DNA of 64,000 nucleotides from Pelecanus crispus (Eukaryota > Chordata > Aves > Pelecaniformes > Pelecanidae). The position numbers were made by a program, and so were the translations under genes. The notes under the pieces are model-generated. The model was not told the origin of the DNA. It did not search any database and saw only the letters and a program-made list of their open reading frames with translations. The stretch lies in contig NC_134644.1 of the NCBI RefSeq assembly GCF_030463565.1, positions 151,243,967-151,307,966 on the forward strand, in the 5' to 3' direction. Below are positions 26,701 to 38,889 of this stretch, piece after piece (position 1 is the stretch's first letter; the number at the start of each line of letters is the position of its first letter).

Positions 26701-29700
26701 ACCCGTGGAGTTAAACCACCATTACAGACAAATACTCCCAATCTGCAGTTTAACCAGTCAACACACAAAGTTGTTACGTGTACTTCGGTCTCTACAGTCC
26801 CACCTTAGCAACTGACAGCCCATCAGATGTAGGCCACAAGCATCCCTAGCCTGGGTTCAGCTCCAGAAAGTGCCCTGGGTAGAAACAGCATGGGAGCAGT
26901 TTCTCCTTTTGAAAATGAAAGCAAGGACCGCAACCTGAGGACAAAAGGCTAAGCTTTTCACACTCTTTCTCAAAGCACAGCTCGGTTGATGTGCTGCGAC
27001 GCAAGGCAAAATTCTCTAGCTCCAAACATCATCTACTGTATGGAAACTGTCGTACAGCAGACAACGTCTGCATGAGCTGCCCAGCAATCCTAGTGCGTCT
27101 GTACGTGCAAGCACCTGGTACATTTACAGGTACTCTCCTCCTTGATCATGGATGCATTACAGGAAGTCTGAGCAGAAGATTCATGGGTACCCTTCAGTAG
27201 TCCAAAGGCATTGAAAGAAGGAGTGTTCTTCATAGCTTAATAGGGTTTAGAACAGACCTTTTGTTAGCTTCTATTTTTTCTAGATGTGACCAGTGATCAT
27301 CTGACCTCCAGGAAAGCGGAAGGTAGCCAACTGCTGCTGTTCATACAGCTATAATTTTTGTTCAAGAAATTAATTCTCTCAGACCAGCTTATCTGTGGGT
27401 GTAAAACAGTGGCTGTGAAGTGGGAAAGCCTCCTACAAATAGAAGATCAGACTCACTCTCCAGAAGGCACTACATTTGGCTACTTCCTTGGTTGGGTTCA
27501 ACTTGCTTGCTCTGGGCAGCTCTTGGCTCAATGTGGTCCTCTCAGAGGAGCAAGCTGCGTAGAGAAAAGAGGCCTTGCTCACATTAGGGACTGCACCCTG
27601 AGGGAGTGACATGTAAAAATTTGCGGCTGTAGGATTTAACCTAGAGACATCTATGCCCTTTATTCAATTTACCCAGTACACTACGGAGCTCATTCTGACA
27701 AAAAAGACTGGCCCAGGTTATGTCTACAGTGGCACTTTTGCAATTGTTTCCTGTGGCAAGTTTTATACCTTTTCTCATGGGTTTCTAAACCTCTCATTTT
27801 AGCCTGTTTTAATTCATGTTGAGCTGATGACATGGTAAGTGTTACGAGATGTTGGCAAGTTTTCCTTTCTGGGTCTGAAATGACAGTCTAGAAGGAGTGG
27901 GGGGTGTCTCTTTCAGATTTGTTGTGACTTGTATCATCATACTGCAGTCACGCCAACCAAATTGTGTCCATTTATGAAGAGAGTTCATAAACACAATTAA
28001 AAACAAAAATAAAATAACAAGTACCCCAGAGATGATGTATTTCTTGACCTCTTTATGACCTGGTGAGCAAATTGTGAGCCTGAAAGCCTGTCTGTTGTTT
28101 CCAATTACATCACCTGGTCTAATAAAAGATATCCCCTCTTCCTAAAAAATGCCATTGCTTTTGTTTATTTTGGTGTTGGAAGAACCTATCGACTTAGGGT
28201 TGCTATGTTGTGTAAAGACTCCATAGGTTTTATTTGATATTTGATGGTACTGCAAATATAATAGATTTTCTTTACAGTCATAACTTTGGCAACACTTGAG
28301 GTCCCGGCAGTCTCTGACTACAAAATCCCCAGTGGAGCTAAAATCCGTGTCAGCCTGTGGTCTCAGGTTTGAAAGGTGAGGCACAGTCAGATGTGTGATG
28401 CTTCCAGAAAGTAGTCAAATCTGTTCGTGTTTTTTTAACAAACTTGTTATTGGCATAAACTTTAAAAAATGTGTATACTTAAACCAGCCTGGTTTAACTT
28501 TACTGTTTTGTTTGAAATAATCTAATTAGGAAATTGTCGGTCTCAGGTTTCTACTGCATTGAAAGTTTTGAGCTTCATGATTAACAAAACTGGCAATAGA
28601 TAACAGCATAAGCAACCTTAGTTAAATATATTTTGATTAAATGAGTTCAGGATACATTTCCCTAAGACAAATTTGGCCATGTTCAATACGGCATTACATG
28701 TAAATGTCTGGAAAAATCGCAGCGTTTTTCCAAGCAGGAGGCATGAGATTACTATAATCCATAGCCTCCACCACAGTATTAATTAGCATGGCTCACTAAC
28801 CAGGGACGTAATATTTGTAAATGAAACTCTAGAAGGGCATCAGTAAGGAACAGGATGTTGAAGCCAAATGGAAAACATGAACCAATAAAAAGGCTGAACT
28901 AGCTAGAAGTGCAAGCTCAGCCTTTGAAGTTAGTTCAAGTACTGCATGCTTTAATTTTGGTGTAATCTTATGATGGGGGTACAAACAAGAACTCAGAAAC
29001 AGATTTTGTAACATTTGGCCCAATTGTAGATGAATCAGTTTGTTGATGGTTACCAACAATTGCACAGCCAGAGAAGCTGTGGTCTTTGTTAAATTAGATT
29101 GAATAATTGGCTTCAGTGGGAGTTTCGGGTGCAGAGCAAATGAAGTGTCACGGCCCTTGACTCTCGTAAGATTCCTTAGCAGAGGCTAAGCTTTTGCATT
29201 CAGAACAACCTGAATATGGATTCAGAGAAAGGAAGTCCCTCAAGAGTTCATCTACTCACGCCCCTGCCCCAATATGAGTCTGAAAATACTTAGTCATTCC
29301 TGGCAGATGTGCATATCTTATCTGTTTTTAGAACCCCTCTGATGACAATAAGGATACCAAAAGCTCTCTGGGCAGTCTGTTTCCAATGCTTAACTATTGT
29401 CTCAGAATAAAATCTGTAATTAGTACTACATTACCTTGGCAAGCCCAACTAAGCCTATGTATTTCTGTGTTTTGATTTCATTTTGCTTTGGTTTGGGTTT
29501 TTTTTTTTTTAATATAATTTCATGTGGAGCTGCTGTGACAAAGCTGTGCTTTCTTGGTGTTTCACTCAAAAAAAAAAAAGATAACAGTTCTTGTCCTTTG
29601 GACACCTTTCTGAAGGCCTACTACTGCCAGGTGCTGAGCACCTCTGGAGACGTGAATTAAGAGAACGAGTTTCAATACATTCAGCAAATTTCAGGATCAG

Positions 29701-32700
29701 GCAGCCAGGAGTTAGGATGATTTTTGAACTGGAAGGTCATAACTGGAAGATGAACACAATCATACGCACTCTCCTTTTTTAGATCAAACATTCAGTTCAT
29801 TAGCTTGAAAATAGTAAATCATTTATCGTAGTCTTTAGTGAATGGCCCAACACGTGCTGTTAATTACTTTCTCATTTGGGAGAAAAAATGTGGAGAAAGT
29901 TAATTTTTTTCTTGCATAGGCTTTCTAGAGGAAAAAGAACTCCCAAAAAGTGCATTTATTTTCTCTTTCCAGCAGCTGCACAGACCTCTGGAAAGAGCCA
30001 TATTCCTCAACAAAGCAAGTGTAATGGCTCTCAAATGCAAGTGAGTACAAACCCAAACATTTTAGTGAACACAAAGACTTTAATTTCAAAAAAATACACA
30101 GAAGAAAATGGTTGGAATATTGTATTAGGAAAAAGATTATATACACCGAACTTAAGCCCTATGTGATTATGGCAGTAAAATAGTTTACCAAACAAGGTAA
30201 TTTTGTGCATATATGTGTATAGTTTGTGTGTATATATGCACACAAGCACACACAAGTCCATGAAGTATAGATTTTATAGACATGTATACATGCCTGCATA
30301 CCCCTATACACGTACAAAACTGTGAAGGTGTAACTTACTCAGAGATGTGACAGATTCGATTCCCAAAGTACCTTTTTCAGCAATGAGTGGTATTCAAACC
30401 AATCAGGGTCTGGGGTTTACAAAACCAGTACTGATCAGCTGGGTCTCGCAGCTGGGATGAAATTAATTTAGTTGCGTACAGGTGAAAACTACTCAGAACG
30501 CTAGAAGCTTGTTGATTGCATGTACTGAGCCATAGGCACCATGGCCTATTATAATGAATATTTCCAATGAAATCTCTGTATTTACTGACTTTGACAGATG
30601 GGGAATATTGCATAAGCTAGTGTGTGCCTGTGCATTCCTTGAGTGTGATGTTGTGTTTTTTTCTTGCTTGCCTTGTCATTTGTTTCATTTAATTTTCTCA
30701 TTAATGGCACGATTGCTTTGCTTTGTTCAAAAATCCTTTTCTGAGAAGCGAGTATTACTTTCTTTTTAAACTTCTTGCCAACAAAAGATTTTCAAATGCA
30801 TATGGTACAGAGGAATCATGTACAAGATTGTTTTAGAGGAAAAAGAAATATCTAAAATTAAAAGCACAAATCCACTTACTACATTTCCACTTTTCCTTTG
30901 ACATGAAATGAAAACTTAATGTGAGAAATGCACACAGTTCATCAGCATAGTCTGAGCAAATACATAATTAACATGTGGACTAAGCAATGCTGTTGTCAAT
31001 GCTTTCACATATGTTACCATGAAACCAAAATATTTTAATTAGTAGAGAAACAGAGGAAAATCCAAGTAAATGCAGCCTGTGCTTGACACATAAATTAGCT
31101 TGGCTCAATGAACATTAAAAATATGAGAATCTCATCTATATCTTGACTATCTGTATCATGCTAGGACAGCTTAGTGGGTCCTACATAATTCCAATCTACT
31201 CCAGCGCTCTGGTAAATTATTACTTGGCAGAGAAGTATCCATTGTGGCCATTGTGCAAATGCTTTACTAAATCACCGGTAGAAATCAAAATGTGTGAGTT
31301 CATTAGCAGGTAGGTAGAAAGTGTAGACTTTGGTGTTTTCTATTGATCCAGTGTGCTGGACTGACAGAACCTTATTTGAAGGCTACGTAATAAGAGGAAA
31401 AATAAAAAACTATATAGCAATACCATGTGGCTTCTGATTTGGGAACTACAATTTAGCCTATTAGACATGGACCTGTTCCAAAAGCGCACATTCGAACAAT
31501 CATGCATGAAGGAGTTAGAAACACAGATGTGAATTATAACTCTCTGAAATCCTGGGAATGCTCCAAATCAGGCCATTAGAGGTAGGTTTGAACTGTGAGT
31601 ACAGATCCAGATCTAAAATTTTTGTTCAAACCTGTCTTTCCCTAACTTTTACAGCAACTACCGAATGTATTAAAACCAGCAATGTTCCATAAGCTTAAAA
31701 AAAAAAAATACCAGTTAACCCCATGTTAGCTGTATTCAGACATGATTCACAATGACTGACTAAAAGCATTTCTATAAAAAGGCAGTAACAAAAATCATCA
31801 GTTGAATGTAATAGGACAGTTTAACCAGGTCAAATTCAAGGTGGATTACTGCAGCTCCATTGGACACATACAGCTGCACAGTGATCAGTTTGGCCCGGTA
31901 TTTAACATGAGAAACATAAATAATTTAAGGATTTTCTTTTCCAAGTTTGGGACAGAACTTTGAAACATCTGGTCTCTTTTCAATCATTTTTAAACACGCA
32001 CAAGCTCAAGCTCTTTTCAATCACTTTTACACACATACAAGTCAATAGTTTTGACTAGAGCAATAGTGTTGGGTGGGATTGAGGCTGGCCGTTTCAGAAG
32101 CGTACAAGTGGTAGAGGCTAGAAGATGTCCCCAGGTCTGTTAATGCTGTCTACAGCTAAAGGCACAGAAGGAGCAATGAAGGGACACCTGCCATTTTTCA
32201 GTACTCTCAACAGCAGGAAACTGAGGGTCCCACATTTACAAAAATACCCAGTTCATTGATGCTTTTATCTGTAGACTTCATTAATGCAGGTTTCTCTTTT
32301 TTTTCAAGTCAAGCGCATTTGCAAAGTGAGTCACAATGATTCTTCTCGTGTAAAAGATGTAGAAGGTGTGGCACAAACCAGTCTGGCCTTGGCCACCCGG
32401 TACGGTATAGTAAGAGAACCAATAACAGACAAAGTGGGTCTGCTGAATCTGGTCTACTGCTGTGTGTGCAAAGCACCTCTCTTCATTGCTGATCTCAGTG
32501 CCTGGTGATTAAATACTAGATTTCCACACTTTGAAAGGGACAAAGGAATCCACAGCTCAGTCTAAGACCGTTCGCCATTAATAGTACCTTAAGAAACAGC
32601 CACTAAAAAGAGATCATGAGGAGTACGGATGCAATGACAGAGCAGCACTGTACGGACACAAATGAGAAAGTATTTTGCCCCTTTTTAAATGGCCTGGTGA

Positions 32701-33594
32701 CTGCCTTAACCACTCTGGTAAACTATTCTAAGTGTGCACCTTAATAACATCCAGCATCTCATAGTCTGATACTTTGTGTCACGCAGTAGCAGGAGAGAAG
32801 TAAAAGCAAAATGCATAAAGCCCCTTCCTGACGTGCGTAGTCACAGCTTGTGTTGATATCAAAAGTATTCGAATGAGCAACTTCAGGACTGCACCCTCAA
32901 AGATTATAAAATGTTTTCATAAACATGCCAGGTCTGATGAGAGAAAAGTGAAATACACAGTAATAGCATCTAAGTGTAAATATTTATGAATCCAAATGAC
33001 AGCTTAAAAAAAGTTCCAAAATAGTCCCAGTATATTGCATTACTTGGAAGTAAACAACAAAAGTAAGTCTGAATTAATATGATTGGATTATGTATTTTGA
33101 ATGCCACTAAAGCATAAATCCACCCAGAAGAGTTTCTAGGCTTGCAGGTTTCTAAAAAGAGTATTGTTTTTATTGCCTGTAGCAGCACTCCACAGCTGTT
33201 CTGCTGTAGACTTCTGAAAGTCCCAAAGTATATGTAGTTAAAATAAACCAGCAATAAAGTTTTAGTTATCTAAAAGGAGAGGTGCTAGGGTTGTTGAGTA
33301 AAACTTTTCTAGCCCTTTAAAACTGCTGAGCTCACATAGGTGGTAGATCAGCAACCTGAGAGAGACTAGCTCTCAAGAACAAGATAAAAAGGCAATAGCA
33401 GTGCAAGCTTTCTGAAGTGATAATAGAGTCATCATTTAGAACAATAACGTTTCGTTAGTCGCTATACCTGTTCAGTTCTCAGGCTATCTGCTGGAACTGC
33501 CCATAGTCATTGCTTCATCCCTTGGGATGAGACTAAAACCAATATTCCATTTCAGATGTATCACCAAATAGCAGTTATGGGGTATCTGCTATTG
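23713..33594. other. Intergenic region, no gene recognised
   Basis: No exon, RNA gene or clear transposon was identified in this stretch of nearly 10 kb between the COX6C promoter and RGS22. The longest frame is a 181-codon minus-strand run (24,648-25,193) with no recognised domain. Simple repeats include A-runs near 25,533 and 29,568 and a GT/TA-rich patch near 30,205-30,250. A short tandem duplication of about 38 bases (ctcttttcaatcacttt-type) occurs at 31,977-32,045. It could hold RGS22 3' UTR exons or non-coding RNA, which sequence alone does not show. Confidence 0.5.
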
Positions 33595-34279
33595 CATCAT
33601 AGAAGGCTTTGGGTTGGAAGGGACCTTTAGAGGTCATCTAGCCCAACCTCCCTGCAGTGAGCAGGGACAGCTTTAACCAGATCAGGTTGCTCAGAGCCCC
33701 GTCCAACCTGACCTTGAATGTTGCCAGGGATGGGGCCTCCACTGCCTCCCTGGGCAACCTGTTCCAGCGCTTGACCACCCTCATTGCAAAAAACTTCTTT
33801 CTAATGTCTAGTCTAAATCTATTCTTCTTTAGTTTAAATCCGTTATTCCTTGTTCTGTCACAACAGGCCTTGCTAAAAAGATTCTCCCCATCCTTCCTGT
33901 AGGCCCCCTTTAAGTACTGGAAGGACGCAATAAGGTCTCCTCGCAGCCTTCTCTTCTCCAGGCTGAACAACCCCAACTCTCTCAGCCTGGCCTCATAGGA
34001 GAGGTGCTCCAGCCCTCGGATCATTTTGGTGGCCCTCCTCTGGACCCGCTCCAGCAGGTCCATGTCCTTCTTGTGCTGAGGGCTCCAGAGCTGGACGCAG
34101 TACTCCAGGTGGGGTCTCACCAGAGCAGAGTAGAGGGGCAGAATCACCTCCCTCGACCTGCTGGCCACGCTTCTCTTGATGCAGCCCAGGATACGGTTGG
34201 CTTTCTGGGCTGCAAGCGCACATTGCCGGCTCATGTCCAGCTTTTCATCCACCAGTACCCCCAAGTCGTTCTCCACAGG
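33595..34279 (-). mobile_element. 5'-truncated CR1 LINE (same subfamily as the 38-41.8 kb copy)
   Basis: On the minus strand, an open frame of about 212 codons (34,276-33,638) starts at [20 protein letters not shown] and covers the C-terminal part of CR1 ORF2 after the reverse transcriptase core, through [20 protein letters not shown] and to the 3' UTR. It lacks any stop or frameshift and is nearly identical along its length to the end of the full-length CR1 at 38.0-41.76 kb. It is therefore a recent 5'-truncated insertion. The 3' tail retains one ATTCTATGAT-like unit (at the low-coordinate end). Confidence 0.93.
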
Positions 34280-36748
34280 ACTAGTAACCCAGAAATTAAA
34301 GGGTCCCTATCCATATCTCTTAATATATTCCCTGTCGAATTGCTCAATATTTCTTTAAAATCAACACATAAAATGGGCATAATGATATGACATGTATTTT
34401 AGCATTACTAATACACGTGATCCTCCTCAGCTGCATACTAAAGACACGGCCTATAAATGACTGTGCATGCATGTGTATATACACACATATATACATGCAT
34501 ATATATTTCAGTTAACATGGAGACAGAACTGCAAACTTGATTGAGGGTTATCTTTGGTTGGCAGAACTTCGAGTGGATAGAGCCAGTTTGCAAAATTCTA
34601 CTCACTGACGTACACAAAGTACTTTCTTTTTGTTTTTTAAGTTTGATAGACATGTATGGTATTAATCATAGTAACTGCCTGGGACAGTAGTTTTTGCGTG
34701 GGGGCTGGTAAATTTTCATTAACAATTTGGCAAGGCTGGAATGTATTCACAAGGAGTTTTATCATCTGTGACAAATATCAAGATAATATTTTTTATTTTA
34801 GAAGTAATCCAAGTATGATTCAAGTCAAAGCTACCAGCATAAGATAAGCATTGTCTACATGTTATTTAACTGTCTCAAAATGCCATGAAGGCAAGAATAC
34901 AACAAAACAGAAACTGACTGCTGCACTCCAGCATTTGGTTGCGTGCACTGTACTAACCACAGCAGTAGAAGGTGGCCTTTCACGTGTTTTTAGACTGACA
35001 TACATCACTGAATTTATGGCATTTGATGATTGTTCTTTGCCTTTCACATTAATGAGTGGTAGGCCACACAGTACCACATGTGCTCTGCTCACTACAAGAT
35101 GCGACATTCCACCCTCCTCAGACGTACTGAGCATTATAGTTTAGTGCATCTGTAAAATTTGGGAAAACATGGAAAACAGGGACAAGAATTTTATGTTTTA
35201 CTCCCTTGTGGCTTCCACCCAAGACATCTTTTTCAGGTAATGTCACACGAGCAAACACCCAAACACAGAAGGAATGGACATAAGCGTGAAGCAAACTCTG
35301 TCTCTGAACTGTGGGGAAAGTAGGAACTGAACCAATGATCTCCCTTGCTCCTGCTGCGAGGATGTATGAGCAGGGCAGCTATATCCATAAAAGAGAGTGT
35401 CTTTCTTCCCTGCCAGCCTGTCTGACGCAACTCCCAATGGAAATCCCATACAATTCCTGGTCATTGTGTCAAGAGTGAAAAAGAAAGACTATTAGTTGTC
35501 CTTAGCTGTCATTCCTCACTGAGGAGGAAAGCACTCATGAATGGTCCTTAGCAGTATGATCTAGAGCTCCAAGTGAAGGACCTTTACTTCTGACAACTGA
35601 GAGAGGGCTGCATGGCTCATTCTTCTTGTCCAAGAGGCTGGGAGGGGTAACAGAAGACGATCCCATCCTGAACTCAGGGGTAGTCCTTGGGAACTCAGCA
35701 AGCTGGAGCTCACTGATCTGCCTTCCTCTTACATGCATTACACACATGTAGAGAAGAATGGAGTCAACAACTTTGTGGCTGGGGACTGGTGTTTAAAGTG
35801 GTCTGAAAAATGTGGAGAGTTCTACATCATCCTGTCCCCTGCCTAGCAGTTAATTCTGCCCCTGCCCCCTCTTAACTCCCCAATTAATCCTTTGGCCCTA
35901 GTCCCAACATCAACTCTGCCCCAATTCTTTTAAAAACTCTTAAAATTGTAAAAAGAAGCAAGAAAGTAGGGAGAGCTACACAAGAGCTATGAGCTCCTGC
36001 CACCTTCTGGTGAGTAATGCCTTGGGAGGAATGATGTTTTACAAAAGTTCTCAATCACATCGGTGTCCTGACGTATTTTAAGCCTTTCTTGCGGATCAAA
36101 ACTCAGAAATGAGGCAGGTGTACTTTGGACCAGGAACGAGGCTGGATTGGTAGCAAACCACAACAGGGTTTGATTTTATGATAGTTCAGACACCTCATGA
36201 GTTACCCTTGATGAATAGAAGTTGCATGACTTGCAATACTGAGAGCTTAGTGTGCCAAGACACACTGCTTCAGGGCTGTCAGTTCAATGCAGTGTTTTAC
36301 TTATTTATTAGGTCAGGCACTGAAGAACTGGGTTTGATTATAAGATCTTTAGGACCAAGACCGCCTAGCTGTTTGTACCATGCATATTTCAGTGGAATCT
36401 TGCTCTGATTTGAGCCTCAAAGTGTACTATTAAACAAATGAGTAACACAGGAGTCAGTATCACAGTCATGTTGATATGGAACACATTGGAAGATGTTTCT
36501 TTTCTACCCTTGACTGATGTCCCATGGTTCTTAATAATATTCCAAGTTGTCATCTTTGCTCTGGAAACCTGGCATGCACATTATTTTTGCGTCTCCTGCC
36601 CACCTCCATTGAATGTCTCTGCAGTCCCTTCCTCAGAGAGGTTTTAATCTGCCTGCAAAAGGTAACAGAATGTCATTGCTGTGTTGCAGCCAGTTGAAAG
36701 AGTCAGAACAGTTCTTCAATAAATGCATCAAAAAGAGAGAAACAAAGT
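34280..36748. other. Intergenic region, nothing recognised
   Basis: AT-rich sequence with a CA/TA-rich patch at about 34,465-34,505 and no supported gene or element. Short frames here have no recognisable domain. Confidence 0.5.
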
Positions 36749-37560
36749 GTGGTTGGGTTGGCCCTCACTAGCAGTCAGACTCCCACCCAGCTGCTCACTC
36801 ACTCAGCACCCCCCACACACCCCTCAACAGGACAAGGGAGAAAAGAGGAAAAAAAGGAAAGAGAAAAGAGAAAGCTTGTGGGTCAAGGTAAAGACAGGGA
36901 GATTGCTTACCAATTACTGTTGCAGACAAAACAGACTTGAATTCGGGAAATTAATTTATTGCCAATTAGAATAAACCATTACTGATTTGGGTAGTGGGGG
37001 GAAAAAAAAAAAACAAGAAAAAGAAGAAACTAACATTTACACGCTTAGAGAAAACACCTTTCTTCCACATTTCCCAGGTTCAAGTTCACTCCAAGCACCT
37101 CTCCTCCCCTCCTTATCGCCACAGGTTACACCCAGTCCCTTCAGTGAGGCAACGGGCAGCCCCTTCTTCCTTCTCACCCTTTTCCTCTGCTGCAGTGTGG
37201 GTCCTCCACAGGCTGCAGGGAATATCTGCTCCACCACAGAGCCCCCCCTCCCCACTCCTCTGGCCTTGGTGTTCCCTCTGTTGTTTTTCACTCTTTTTAT
37301 TCCATCCTCCTCTCTCTGTCTTTCTTTACTCTTTCTTAAATATGTTTCCCCGAGGTGCCACCATCTTGGATGAGGGGCTCAGCTGTGACCTGTGATGGGT
37401 CCACTGGAGATGGCTGTGTCCGGCATGGGGCAGCCCTGGCCTCTCCTCTCAGAGGCCGCCGCTGCCAGCACCCGGGCATTTATACCCAATACACAAGGTG
37501 TGACCTCCTCTGTAACAAAGTGGAGACAAGGTGTCTCATCAAGAGCAGTGGGTGGGTTTT
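36749..37560 (+). mobile_element. Probable avian endogenous-retrovirus LTR-like repeat
   Basis: The stretch begins tgtggttgggttgg and contains cagctgctcactcactc, an A/G-rich zone (36,833-36,885), cttgtgggtcaaggtaaaga, a region around ttactgttgcagacaaaaca, and a C/T-rich half with gtgggtcctccacaggctgc and atatctgctccacca. These blocks in this order resemble a family of dispersed long terminal repeats common in bird genomes. I see no internal retroviral genes or second LTR, so it would be a solitary, diverged copy. The boundaries are approximate and the family name is not established from sequence alone. Confidence 0.45.
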
Positions 37561-38011
37561 ATAGCTATCTCACCCCACCAGCGGAGTGATCAGATCATTG
37601 CAGAGGGCATAATGGAGGAGAACCACCAGAGGGTCATGATGGAAGAAGAGGAAACCACCCAAAGTCAGTGGGAACGCTTGAGCTGTTGGGAGGGAAATTG
37701 AGCTATTGGCAGGCAAATTTCCAGTGGTGTTGGAGAGCTGGCTGCAACTGAAGCTGGTGGGAGAGACCTCTCTAACCGCTTAAGACCTCTGCTTTCTCAT
37801 TGTGTTTGCCTGTGCCACAGCCTGATGCCTGGTAGGAATGCAGCTCTCAGGTTTTGAATAACACAGTGGGCCAGGGACCGCTGGGCTGGGCTGCAGCAAA
37901 GACTGCAGCTAGCTTGTAGGCCCTCTTTGAGCACTGGACCCAGCTGGAGGTTTCTCAGCTACGGGGGCCAAAGCACCTGCGCAAGGACTCCCCACACTGA
38001 TATAGCTGTGT

Positions 38012-38626
38012 GTGAAGCAGAACGGCAGTACAAAAAAGCATAAATCTACACCAGAAGAGTTGCCAAGACCACAAAGACCTACCGCCCACATTACTACCAC
38101 CTCAACAAGGAAGACAGGATGGGTCATAGTCATAGGAGACTCCCTCCTGAGGGGAACGGCGGGTCCAATATGCCGGGTGGACCCTTCTCATAGGGAAGTC
38201 TGCTCCCTGCCAGGAGCCCGGGTCAGAGATATCACCAGGAGACTTCCCAGCCTGGTACGGCCCTCAGACTACTACCCCTTACTGCTCTTCCACGTGGGTG
38301 GTGACGAAGTTGCAGTGCACAGCCCAAGGGTGATTAAAAGAGACTTCAGGGCCTTGGGATGCTTAGTGAGGGAATCGGGGGCACAGGTCATCTTTTCCTC
38401 CCTCCTTCCAGTTGTGGGAGGTGACATTGGTAGGAACAGGCGGATCCAATCTCTTAACACATGGCTCCGAGGCTGGTGCCACCATCACAACTTTGGGTTC
38501 TTCGACAATGGGACGGCCTACATGGCACCAGGCTTGCTGGCGACAAATGGGAGCCACCTTTCTCAAAGGGGAAAGAGGGTCTTTGCACAGGAGCTTGCGG
38601 GGTTCATTGACAGGGCTTTAAACTAG
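38012..38626 (+). CDS. CR1 ORF1, SGNH/GDSL-type esterase domain
   Basis: The open frame of 204 codons has a proline-rich lead (TPEELPRPQRP) and then the CR1 ORF1 esterase domain: VIVIGDSLLRGTAG (nucleophile serine block), REVCSLPGARVRDITRRLP, LLLFHVGGDEVAVHS and NGSHLSQRGKRVFAQELAGF. CR1 ORF1 proteins are thought to bind RNA or membrane components in the retrotransposition particle. An in-frame TAG at 38,003 cuts off the N-terminus, and the apparent first codon is GTG, so the protein is probably incomplete compared with longer avian ORF1s. The usual DxxH block reads NGSH here, a possible loss of the catalytic acid. Confidence 0.75.
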   Translation: MKQNGSTKKHKSTPEELPRPQRPTAHITTTSTRKTGWVIVIGDSLLRGTAGPICRVDPSHREVCSLPGARVRDITRRLPSLVRPSDYYPLLLFHVGGDEVAVHSPRVIKRDFRALGCLVRESGAQVIFSSLLPVVGGDIGRNRRIQSLNTWLRGWCHHHNFGFFDNGTAYMAPGLLATNGSHLSQRGKRVFAQELAGFIDRALN

Positions 38627-38889
38627 ATGTGAAGGGGGAGGGGGAACGTACCAGGCTTGCCTGTGACAAGCTGTGGGACGGTACACAATGGTTAGAGGGA
38701 CGGGGTACTACTGTGAGCCCTCAACCTGTTGCCCAGAGGCATGATGGGGACACTGCAGCACAGTTGAAGTCTGGCAGAGATGAGCCGGGGGCTCCTGAGA
38801 TAGTTAGAGCTCACAAGGAAACCTTCGTGAAACACCCCGAGGGAAATAAGGGATGTTCCACTAAGAAGGTGACACGGCCAACAGCCCAG

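Noticed and set aside
32284-32508. 74-codon plus-strand frame
   Set aside because: It has no domain, promoter or splice context, so a chance frame is more likely.
35318-35360. Weak tRNA-like sequence (gaactgaacc)
   Set aside because: Box A is poor and no stem pairing or SINE tail is present.
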